Source: Cynocephalus volans
Taxonomy: Eukaryota > Chordata > Mammalia > Dermoptera > Cynocephalidae
Assembly: GCF_027409185.1 (NCBI RefSeq)
Contig: NC_084462.1
Coordinates: 184,192,071 to 184,256,070 of the forward strand
Direction: 5' to 3'
DNA length: 64,000 nt
The notes under the pieces were generated by a model. The model saw nothing but the letters and a program-made list of their open reading frames with translations, was not told where the DNA came from and searched no databases. The position numbers and the translations under genes are program-made. The first letter of the stretch is position 1; each line of letters opens with the position of its first letter. Below are positions 24,601 through 58,743 of the stretch, in pieces.

Positions 24601-26989
24601 AGACTCCAGACCTGTCAACCAGGAGGAACAAGAGATGGGGACAGAGATAGCTAGGGCAGTGGAGGGACTGGCCTTCGGGGGAGGGGCCCGCCGAGGCGAG
24701 GGTCCACAGCTGACAGCAGCACAGCACAGCAGGCCAAGAGGGGTGGGCAGGGTGTGCCCGCAGGCGGGTACGCAAACTGCTCCCGACTTCACGTTCTTTT
24801 TTTATCTGGGCAGCCGGGAGAGTGTGTGCAGTCTCAAAGGGCAAACCGAGGCACGGCAGAGGGCCCCAGCCAGGCAGTCAGTGGGGAGCTGTTGACAGTC
24901 CCCATGGCCATGGCACGCTCCTCGTTTGGCTGGGGTAACCCTGAGTGCCCGGCACCAACCTCACTGGCTGTGGGGCAGCCCCTGGCTGGGTGCTGTGAGT
25001 GTGTCATCTGTTGGCTGGATTTGTTGGAGGCTGGTTACCCACCCACCCAGCCAGCAGGGAACAAGGCCCTCAGGTGGGGCCTGACCTTGCCGGTGGGGCC
25101 CCAGCCTCAATGGCAGCACTCAGCTGAGGCAGGCTGACCGGCACTCTGGGAGCTCAGGAGCAGAAGTGACGACTACACTAAGAGTGGGGGAGGTAGCCCT
25201 GGACGTGGAAAGGGGCCACCATCCAGGAGCAATGTGGGCACAAGACAGATGTATAGGGCTGCCGGCCTGGCTGGGCCTCTACCATGTGGCCTCAACATGA
25301 GCTGGCTAGGACAGAGGTGACAGCCAGGCCTGGAAAGGCACATGAACGGCCCTGCCCCACCCCTGCAGGGCACCAAGTCACCTGGGCAGGTGCTCGCAGC
25401 TGCTGAGCAGGCCAGGCCTGAGTGGAGCATGGGGTGGTGGGCTCCGGGCAAGGGGTAGGCCTGCACATGCATGTATGCACACATGGGTGACTGTGGGGGT
25501 CCCCAGCTCTACCCATGCATACTCAGCACACAGATGCCCCTGTGGGTGCCACACCCTCCTGCCCCCAACAGCCGCCTCATCCCTAAGCAGCCACAGAGGC
25601 TGGCTGTGTCCCATGAACCCCAGAGACCCCGAACAAGACCAGCCCCCTAGAGGTTAGAGGGGCTTCCCAGGCAGGTGCAAGACTAAAGTGTGCTTCCTGC
25701 CGAAGCACACCCCAGCCCTGCCTGCTGCACCTGCTTACACCTGCTCACTCTGTCACCCTGGTTCTGTGTGGGCTCTGGTGGGCTTCAGAGCATCTACCAG
25801 CAGGCCCTCCGTCCACAGCTCCCTGACTTGGCTGCTGCTGCATTTTTTACCGTCGTCTCTCTGGGCTGTGTTTGGGATCATTTCTCTGACATGTCTTCTA
25901 GTGCACCGATTCTCTCTTTGGCAGTGTCTGAGAATGGCTGCTAAGTTGCTCTTGAGTTTTCACTTTGGAAGTTATATTTTTTCACTTCCAAAAGTTCTGC
26001 TTGGTTCTTTTTCAAATCTGCTAAGTTATTATCTTAACGTTTCTGTTAGGCCTGTCGGTTTTTCCAGGCCTGGTTCTCTGAGCAGCTGAGCAGACTTGTT
26101 CTGTTACCCATGTCTGAGGATCCCAGGACACACACCTGATACTCCGCAGGTCTGCTGTCGTGGCTCCTGATCACGGTGCCAGGGTTACCTGTGCTTGGCT
26201 CTTTTGACTGTGGTTGGCTCATTGGCCTGAAAAAAACATGTATGAGGCAGGCAGAGGCCTAGGACAGGGCAATTCACATCTGTTTCTACCAGGAGCCTCG
26301 GGGACCACCCATTAGGTAAACACCATTCAAAAGGAAACTGGAAGCTTGGGGTCTTTCTGGCCATCCTGGTAGTGAGAACATGGGTCTCACATCCACACAA
26401 GTCAGGACGTCAACCACGACTCCCGGGGGCAGGCTTTCCCTCTGCGATGCCTGATGCACCCCCTCAGGGACAAGGTAGGAGGAGGGCTTAACCCCCATTC
26501 CAACTTAAGGGCACAAGTCTTCAGGTCCAGCCAACTGTGAGTGCATCTCCTACGTGCTCCCACGTCCCTGCAGACCTGGCCTTGCCACACGGGGGAGTTG
26601 ATGGGGTCACAGGGCAGGCGTTCTGGAGATCAGCTTTCCAGAGAAGCCACTGCAGAAATGGCTCAGGGCCAGGTGTCCGGAGTGATCTCTGCAGCCACCA
26701 GCAGGTCAGCTGACCTCCCCCCAGGGCTGGCAGCAGGTTTTCTTTCTCCTTTTTTTTTTTACACATTTGGCTCCTGGCTCTGCTCCTCAGCTGAGTCGAC
26801 CCCCTGCCCCCTCACAGGGAGTGAGCGGCTCATCCACTGACAGTGCTGTGTCTGTCCTGTTGGGTGGCCCTGTGGCCACCAGGCGAGGCTCCAGTTGACT
26901 CGATCAGGCACTTCAAAAGGCTGCTTACTTCTGTTTTCATTCTTTCAAACTGTGGCCTGGTAACTCCTTAAAACCTTGCTAGCTGTTCG
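21661..26989. other. Intergenic GC-rich unique sequence 3' of JAG2
   Basis: Few young repeats lie here apart from a weak MIR-like piece near 23,315 and a possible L1 piece at 25,840. Open frames are abundant because stops are rare at this composition. I recognise no protein. GPR132 would be the next gene leftward in human, and no part of it was seen. Confidence 0.65.
25840..26075 (-). mobile_element. Possible antisense L1 5' fragment
   Basis: TTTCTGACATGTCTTCTAGT, AAAAGTTCTGCTTGGTTCTT and TCAAATCTGCTAAGTTATTA look like reverse-complement L1M 5' sequence, but the match is short and weak. Confidence 0.4.
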
Positions 26990-27011
26990 TTGCTAAGCGA
27001 TTTAAAACTAT

Positions 27012-27017
27012 TTTATT
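27012..27017 (-). promoter_or_regulatory. Candidate distal polyadenylation signal AATAAA for JAG2
   Basis: TTTATT on the plus strand reads AATAAA in the JAG2 sense, in the context CTTTAAATAAAATAG. It is the only canonical hexamer I noticed between the ATTAAA and the end of the plausible 3' UTR. It could serve as a distal alternative site. Confidence 0.5.
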
Positions 27018-27333
27018 TAAAGCTGGTTTTAGTAGGAGTCAGATGCAAAGCACCAAGACTGTCCTCACGCCCATTTCCAGGAAGGTTTCCACCAGGCCCA
27101 CATCCACCACCACAGGGTAGCAACGCACTCACGGGGGTCCTGGGAGGCCCTGGGGTCAGCAGGATGTCACCCCTCGTGGCCCATGGCCTGACACCAGCCC
27201 ACACCCACCCTCGCCGCATCTCTATCTGCTAGCACAGTCCCACCCCTGCCCCAACTCCAAATAAGGAACAACACCCCAAGAACAGGGAAGCCAAAACATT
27301 TAAGTTATTAAATCAAATATACAGAGTGATTCA

Positions 27334-27339
27334 TTTAAT
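27334..27339 (-). promoter_or_regulatory. Candidate polyadenylation signal ATTAAA for JAG2
   Basis: ATTAAA is the commonest variant of the canonical hexamer. On the minus strand it directly follows two UGUANAUA motifs and precedes a U/GU-rich stretch (CTCTGTATATTTGATTT). It lies about 930 nt past the stop codon. Confidence 0.55.
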
Positions 27340-27354
27340 ATGTACATATTTACA
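27339..27354 (-). promoter_or_regulatory. Two abutting Pumilio response element matches
   Basis: The transcript reads TGTAAATA immediately followed by TGTACATA. Both fit the PUM1/PUM2 consensus UGUANAUA exactly. The second shares one base with the ATTAAA signal. Function is inferred from motif match only. Confidence 0.5.
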
Positions 27355-27654
27355 AGAATGCACTTTCACGAGGGGGGTGCCGGAGCCGGCAGGTGGGCAG
27401 TGACCGGGTGCCCACAGCAAACGTTGACAGCTGCGAGGGGAGAGTGTGTGAAGGCACTTGTCACAAGCTTCAATACTGCCACTGCCCCAGGAGGGGGACA
27501 GAGCAGTCGGGAAGGGCACTTCTGAAAGCACAGTTGAGAGATCTCTGCAGTGAGTGTTCTGGGCAGGGGGAAGCAAGGACGGCAGGCTGGAGGGGCAGGC
27601 CCTCGCCCATGCGCCGGCCTCGGGCCATGCCCGTGACCTCTAGCCTCTGACAAC

Positions 27655-27870
27655 CGCAGATGCCACCAGTAGCCATGGGCCATGCCAGCGACCAGGGCCA
27701 CACCAATAACCAGGGTCATGCCAACCACCACAGGTCCCACCAACAGCCACAGGCCACCCCGTCAGCCATGGACCACACTGACAGCCACAGGTCCCACCAA
27801 CAGCCACAGGCCACACTGATGGCCACAGGTCCCACTGACAGCCATGGGTCCCATTGAGAGCCATGGGTCT
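27655..27870. repeat. Degenerate tandem repeat in the JAG2 3' UTR
   Basis: Roughly 24-30 bp units built on GTCCCACCAACAGCCACAGG and CATGGGCCATG-like words recur about eight times on the plus strand, with CAGCCACAGG repeated. It lies wholly inside the presumed JAG2 3' UTR. Copies are diverged and some are shifted in length. Confidence 0.75.
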
Positions 27871-28266
27871 CACCGGCTCTTTGGCCTGGAGCCACAGAGA
27901 AACCCAAGTGAGGAATAGAGAGGAAGATTCTGTAAACAGTGCACAACCTCTGGTAGCAAACGTTACACGATTCGGTGAGCGCACAGACACCCTTAGCTCT
28001 CTCCTGCCACACGGCGAGTGCAACGCACGGGAACTTTACAAAAATAGCAACTATCTGAGAATACTCCACTGTTTCCCGCCCGACAGTCACTGAATAATTT
28101 ATACAAGGTTAAAGAAACGTAGAAAATAAACATTTGTTTTTTGGTTTTGGTGTTTTTTTTACACAAAATAAAGAAACTATGCACACGGCCTCGGCCTCCC
28201 GTGGTCCGGCAGGTGGCGCGGCGCGGGCGAGGGTCCCGGGTCCCGGGCCAGCTGGCAGCGGTCGCC

Positions 28267-53097
<24,831 letters not shown>

Positions 53098-53530
53098 CGC
53101 CGCCGCGACCCCGCCCGCCAGGTCCCGCCGCCGCCGCCGCCGCTCGCGCCCGGCTCCGGGCCGCCGCGCCGGCCTCCCAGCGCCCGCCCGTCCGCCCGCC
53201 CTCTGAGCGCCGGCAGCGGCAGAGACGGCGGCGGCGGCGGCGCGGGCGGGGTCGGGCGCAGCGCCGCGGTGCGAGGGCCTGGGCTGCGGGCGTGCAGGGG
53301 CGGCGGCGGCTCCGGCTCGCTGGCGGCCGCGCTCCGGCGGCCCGGCCCGGCTCCCACCCGGCGGCGGCGGCGGCGACGGCGGCGGGTCCCGGCCTCGGCT
53401 CTGCGCGCCCGCGCTCCCCGCACCGCAGCCAACAAGTTCGGGACGAGACTGACAGCTCGCTCGCCCATTCGTCACCCGCGCACCTGCATATGCATGAGGG
53501 GGCGGGGTCGCGCCGCGGGGTGGGGCCGGG
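53098..53530 (-). other. JAG2: JAG2 5' UTR (extent inferred)
   Basis: Very GC-rich leader with short CGG/CCG runs near 53,127, 53,228 and 53,361. The upper limit is a guess based on the TATA-like box at 53,553 and a human leader of about 0.4 kb. It contains upstream ATGs at 53,495, 53,489 and 53,468 (minus strand). Confidence 0.55.
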
Positions 53531-53560
53531 GGGGGCCGGGGGCGCCCGGGGCTTTAAAGG
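53481..53560 (-). promoter_or_regulatory. JAG2 core promoter candidate: TATA-like box, GC box, POU-dimer-like site
   Basis: TTTAAA lies at 53,553-53,558 in the context GCCTTTAAAGCC. A GC box (CCCCGCCCCC in JAG2 sense) sits at about 53,499-53,508. ATGCATATGCAG at 53,484-53,495 differs by one base from the palindromic POU-dimer element ATGCATATGCAT and runs into the E-box CAGGTG. All lie within the CpG island and 390-460 bp upstream of the start codon. The transcription start is not directly visible. Confidence 0.45.
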
Positions 53561-56500
53561 CGGTGGAGGGCGCCGCCTGCCAGCGCCCGGGCCCGGCGCG
53601 CGCCTCCCAGGGCGCCCGGGCGGCGGGGGCGCGGCGGTTCCACTAACACCTCTGGCCGAGCCCGGCGGAGCGGGGCGGGCGCCGCAAAGCGGCCTCCCCT
53701 CCGCCCGAGTTCCCGCCGGGTGTCAGGAACCAGGGGGTGGGGCGCCCCCGAGGTCGCCGCCGTAGTCCCCCTCCCATCGGTGCGCCACCGCCGTTCTCCT
53801 AGGCGTCTCAGAGGAGATAACGCCTCCTGCACAAATCAGGGCTCGGCCCCCACGCGGGGCGGGCGCGGCTCCGGGACCAGAGCGGGGCCCAGCCCCTGCT
53901 GCGCACCCCACACTTCCCCAGGGAATCTCCCCCGCGCCGCGCAGCCCCCGTCGCCTCCACGCCGGCTGCAGGGGGCGCTGCTCCCCTCCGACACCTCAGC
54001 CCCAGCCCCGCACGCCCCTGCCCTCGCCTCCACAATGCGCGTCAGTCTAGGACACAGTCAACAAATGCTCCTTGGTGCAGGCTGTGTGCCCAGCCCGACA
54101 CTGGCGCGGGGGTCGCCAGGCCACGCCCTCGAGGAATGCCCAAGCCAGAGGTCCAACCTCGGGGGACGGGAAACGGGGGGATAAAGGCCGGTGGCGAACG
54201 TCCTAAGGCTGCCCAAAGAGGATCTTCCCGCTGCCCTGGTCGCCAAGACCTCACGCCCCACCCCTCTGCCATCACTTCTTTGCCGTCTTTCTGGGTGACC
54301 CTGCCTCTCCTCCGCCGGGTCAATACCAAGGGCTCCTTGTTTCCAAACATCCCATCTCCTCCACTGAGCAGGGTCCCATTCGGAGCTAGTAGTCACCTTG
54401 GTGGTTACAGATCCCCATACAGTCCAGAGGAGTCCCCTGGCACACCCCCACAATAACTGAACTATCTTCTTTCCCCCTGGCTCCTCCAGCAAATGTGCCC
54501 TGGACCCTGGGCCGGGTGCTGGCAAAATGCAGGCAGGCACAGAGCAGGACCCTCTCTGGGATGGACCAGTGCAGCCTGTGTAAAGGAACCAATGCCCCGG
54601 GAATGCCACACACACCCACACCGGGCTCACCTGCCTCGTCCCTATGTGGCAGCGCCCTCCGGGATCCAGGCCTATAGGAGCAGCGGGAGGCCCCTGAAGG
54701 GGTGGGCCGGAGTCCCCCATGCCCACTGAGAGAGCGCCCACCCCCACCTGAGCCCTAAGACACAAGCCAGGCACGGCCACACACAGACTCTCGCCAAATA
54801 AGGGAATTCGAGCTGTGTTCAGACCTTCCAGCTGCCTCCCTCCTGCAGGGCAGGGGTTCCCTGTGGAGATGCCCCTCTTGGCTCTGGCCTAAAGGCAGGT
54901 TCTTGAGTACTCCAGAGAGGGAGGACCCAAGAAGAGCTCCCAGGGCCCAGGGCTCCATCCCTGCCCATGCCCACCACCTCCCTACCCAGGGAGGCCCCCA
55001 GTGCCTCTGCCAGGCCCTCAGCCAAGCAGTGAACAAAGTAGACACAGCCCCTGCCACCCTCAAGGAGCCCCTGGTCAAGGGTGGGCAGGGGACTGAGAAA
55101 ACGTAAAGCAACACACTGTAAGGCCAAGTAGACAGGGACAAAACCAGCGCGGGGGTCCCTGCTAAGACTCAGAGGGTGGGCAAGGGTAAGCCAGGTGAGG
55201 AGCTGGGAACAGCATGTGTCGAGGCCCTGGGGCCAAAGTAGCCAGACCCTAATAAGGACCTGTGAGAAAGACACAGCAGCCAACCCAAAGCTGCTGGTAT
55301 GACTTCGAGTCTTCCTGTAAGACCAACGGGAAGTCACGGACTGAAAGGCGGCGGGCTTGGGCTGCATGGTGACTTACGTTTTCACAAAGATCCCTGGCTA
55401 CGGGAGGGGAGGGTGCAGGGGTGAGGTCAGGGCATGGTCACAGTGCAGGTGAGAGGGGTGGTGGCAGTGGAGGGGCTGAAAAGGGGGATCCAGGGAACCA
55501 TCCCTCCACATGCCCCTCTCTCGTCTACCTCCCTGGCTTTCTGCTCTGGGCCAGCTGTGGGAGGAAAGGACCCACCAGCCCGGTCCACACAGTGGCGTGG
55601 CTGACAAATGGGGCTCGCTCACGAGCGGGAGCAGTGCGTTCCAGCCGTGCCTACCCCTGCTCAGAGCTGTCTCAGCTCGGAGGCCCCCACTGAGGGATGC
55701 CTGTTCCTCCTCAAGCTCAGCCAGGCACGATTGCAGCCATCCTGGGGCCCTGCCTGCTGGACTGTCCTGCCTCAGGGGTACGGAGAGGCTGGTCTGCCCC
55801 ATCTGCCTCCGTCCAGGTCCTTGGGAGTGAGATCAGTGTCCCCACAGCTCACAGCAGTACCAAGGGGTCAGTCCCCACCTCCCTGCAGGGTACAGAAGCC
55901 CCCTCCGTCTCGTGGTCCCTGTCCCCTCCTGATTCTTAGGAGCCACAGCCTGTATCTAATGGTGTGCAGGAGAGAATCAAGGTTGGGAAGGTGGCCTCGG
56001 GGAGGAGGTGGGCACTGGAGACACTGGGGAGGGGGACTGCTCCCTCCTAGGGTCCCCTGCCTGCAAGGACTTCTGCATGTGGTTTCCTGGGATGCAGCAG
56101 TGGGAAGCACTGCCCCCCATGCAGATGTCAAATAACGCACTTGTTTCCCTGGCGCAGCACCTGGCTGGGGTCAAGAGGCTGGGGACCCAGTGGGTGCCAG
56201 TGGCTCCTGCATCCATCCTTGCCAGGCCAGGCTGCTCTGACTCTCCAGGAAGGCCTCTATCATGGTCCGTGGCACTCCGCAGCCTCCCAGCTGCACCCAC
56301 ACCCAGCCTGGGGGGCACCCTTTCTGAATTCCCAGCATCAGGAACTCAGCCATGCTCTGAATTGGGTGCTCAGCTTGGGCTTCGGAAGGCACAGGGTGGG
56401 GCCACTCAGCCTGGCCAGAGGGCTTCAGGCCCCAGAGGGCATTCCAGGGGCCCAAACTGGGGACCAGGCTGCCTGGGGTTTGGACAGAGCCAGCTGGGCT

Positions 56501-58654
56501 CGGGAGTGAGCTGTGCTTCCGCCCGTGTCCTGTGGTGCTAAATATAGCGGCCAGGGAGGGGAGTTTCCGGTTACAGCCCCCCCAGTACCGGGAGATCAAT
56601 GCCATCTCCATTAGGCCCAGCAGCGGTGCCTGCTGACCTGCCCCATCGGGCTGCAGATCAGATGAAGCGCTGAACTGCACCCACGTTGAGGTGCCCTGTC
56701 CCTTGCCCCCTCCCACCAAGAGCCCTCCCCAGGGTGCTTCAGAGCCACCAGACCCCCCCAGTGCCCGCCAGAGATACTCCAGGGCAGCGGGCAGCACCTG
56801 CAGGTCAGCCCAGAGGGCCAACGGAGCTGGCATGGTGGCATCAGGCCAGCTGCAGGTGAGGGAGGCAGGCAGGGGCGGCTGTGGGCTGCAGAGCTCCTGT
56901 CCTGTGGACGCTGCCCTGTTGATGTCCTGCTGGGGCCTCCTCTGGGCAGGGCAGAGCTAGGGCTAGTCAGGGCCCCTCCCCAGTGGCCGTGCCATGCTAT
57001 TCCCCAGGCTGGGCTCCCGCAGGACTCCACCTGGCTCTCAGCCAGCATTTGCATACAGGTGGTGCTGCTTGAGTGGGCCCCTGCGGTACAGTCTCCTCAC
57101 GGCAGCCTCAGATGCCAGGCCCACGCCAGGGCTGTCCAGCACTTGCTGCAGGCGCCCTTCTGGCCGCAGCCCAGGCCAGCAGGAGGGGAGACACCTGGAT
57201 GTCCCTCCATGCTCAGTCACACAAAGCGCCTGCCTGCCTGGGGCCAGCCTGGGGCGGGGCAGGGGAGAACAGGAGGGCAGGCAGACGTTGGCCCAGCGCG
57301 AGGTGCCCCACCCCTGTCCAGGCAGGAGCCAGAGGCAAGATGCCCTGCCTCGGCTCTCACAACCAGGACTCCATCAGCCCAGGGCCTAGTCCAAGGGGAT
57401 GCTGAGGCACAGAGCACAATGTCAGGTCATAGCAGAGCCCCTGGTCACTCTGTTCCACGGTCCCCATCTGCCTGTGGGGGCAGCATCTCCTGGATACTTC
57501 ACAGCCCCAGTGCCAGTGGGCCATGACCCAGGCTCCTCCTGACCCATCCCCCAGGTCATTGCCCGAGGGGCTGACTGGAGGGCTTGGAGGCTCTGGGGAG
57601 GGTGGGGCAGGTCACTACCCTCAGAAAGGGTCAGGCTGGGTCCCCATTCCCTCAAAGGCACATGTCTAGTGCATGCTCCCCACCAGCTCAGCACACTGTT
57701 CACATGCAGATCCCTTACCATGTGCCTGAAATCCACACAGCTGCACAGGCGGGCAGTGGGCCTCCTGCCATCCTGGACACTCTGGGGACCGGGAGGGCAG
57801 CTCTAAGCTGCCTGCATCTTTCACAGCCCAACCCTCAGGATGGGCCAGAGGGCCAGGCCAGCAGTGTGTGGGGCAGGGGTCCTGTGGGGTTGGCAAGCCA
57901 TGCCACACACAGACTGGCCGAGCCCCCACGCTGGGGTCCTGGGCCAGGCTGAGGCAGTTCTGCAGAGTGCCTAGGGCCAGGACCTGGGCTGGCACCAGGG
58001 ACTCACCCACATCAAGGACACTACTGGCCTTGTGTCCCCACCACAAGCCCCCACCCCTCCTGTTGAGGCAAGCCTACAGACATTTCTGCCTGCTTTGCAA
58101 GCTGAGGGAGGACCCCTCAGACTCCCATGGCCCAGGGGGCAGGGAAGGACTATTGAGAGCCAGACCCCGGGCAGCTTTGGCTCCAGGCTCCGGGAGGGAG
58201 CACAGCCCCAGTCAGAGCGGGGAACCCCTCAGTTGCCCCAGGAGCACGGAGTGCACGCTCTCCAAATGTGCGGCCTGCAGCACTGTCCACTCCTCTTGAC
58301 GTCCAAGGGCTGGCTCAGCCACCACTCCCATGGACACAGCCCATTCTGTGGTCCAGTGACCAGTGGGCCCAATCCCTGGCCTGTCACACTGCCCTCCCTG
58401 AGCATCCAGCCAGGTCAAGCCCCAGATCTCACCTCTCCTTGCCCTGTCCTGCCTCTGGCCACTCGTCCTGCGGTATCACCCCAGCCTGTCCTTATCCCTC
58501 TGCCAGCATCTGCTCTCCCAAGCGGCCACCTGCATGCCTGCAGCCAGAGGAAAGCCTAACATCCCCCAAGGCCTGTCTGGGGAAGACCCCACCCTGCACC
58601 ACCCCCAGTCCTCTCCAAGCCCACCCCTGGCCACAGATCCTGAAGCCAGGGGAC
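53561..58654. other. JAG2-NUDT14 intergenic spacer
   Basis: About 5 kb between the JAG2 promoter and the NUDT14 3' end. The first 0.5 kb is CpG-island flank. The rest is GC-rich with an L2-like piece at 55,010-55,390. No gene is recognised. Any JAG2 upstream enhancer or NUDT14 termination element would have to lie here. Confidence 0.7.
55010..55390 (-). repeat. L2-like fragment upstream of JAG2
   Basis: CACAGCCCCTGCCACCCTCA, AACAGCATGTGTCGAGGCCC and GGGAAGTCACGGACTGAAAG follow the same antisense L2 layout as the copy in intron 2. It lies 1.5 kb upstream of the JAG2 leader. Confidence 0.5.
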
Positions 58655-58743
58655 AGAGGTTAGAGCTATGCAAACATTTATTGGGTCTGCAAGGCAGGTG
58701 GGCAGGTGGCCAAGACTGGCCTCTGTCCAGACCACCTGGAGAC
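58655..58743 (-). other. NUDT14: NUDT14 3' UTR with AATAAA
   Basis: A canonical AATAAA (minus strand, 58,677-58,682, in the context CCCAATAAATGTTTGC) lies about 62 nt past the TGA, so the 3' UTR is very short, around 80-90 nt. The exact cleavage site is inferred. Confidence 0.85.

Larger units (their letters stand above)
26990..28266 (-). other. JAG2: JAG2 3' UTR (extent inferred)
   Basis: The stretch downstream of the TAG is AU-rich near the stop (several TTTATTTT and ATTTA-like runs in the transcript). It continues through a minisatellite at 27,655-27,870 to two candidate polyadenylation signals: ATTAAA at 27,334-27,339 and AATAAA at 27,012-27,017 (minus strand). The first would give a 3' UTR of about 0.95 kb and the second about 1.25 kb. 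Which is used cannot be told from sequence alone. Confidence 0.7.

Noticed and set aside
21893-26089. Numerous 100-250 codon open frames in the GC-rich region left of JAG2
   Set aside because: They overlap each other on both strands, show no recognisable domain and no exon-like conserved pattern, and are expected by chance at this composition.
27716-28090. Minus-strand open frames continuing past the JAG2 stop
   Set aside because: They fall in the 3' UTR minisatellite and are repeat translations. The TAG at 28,267 matches the human JAG2 end.
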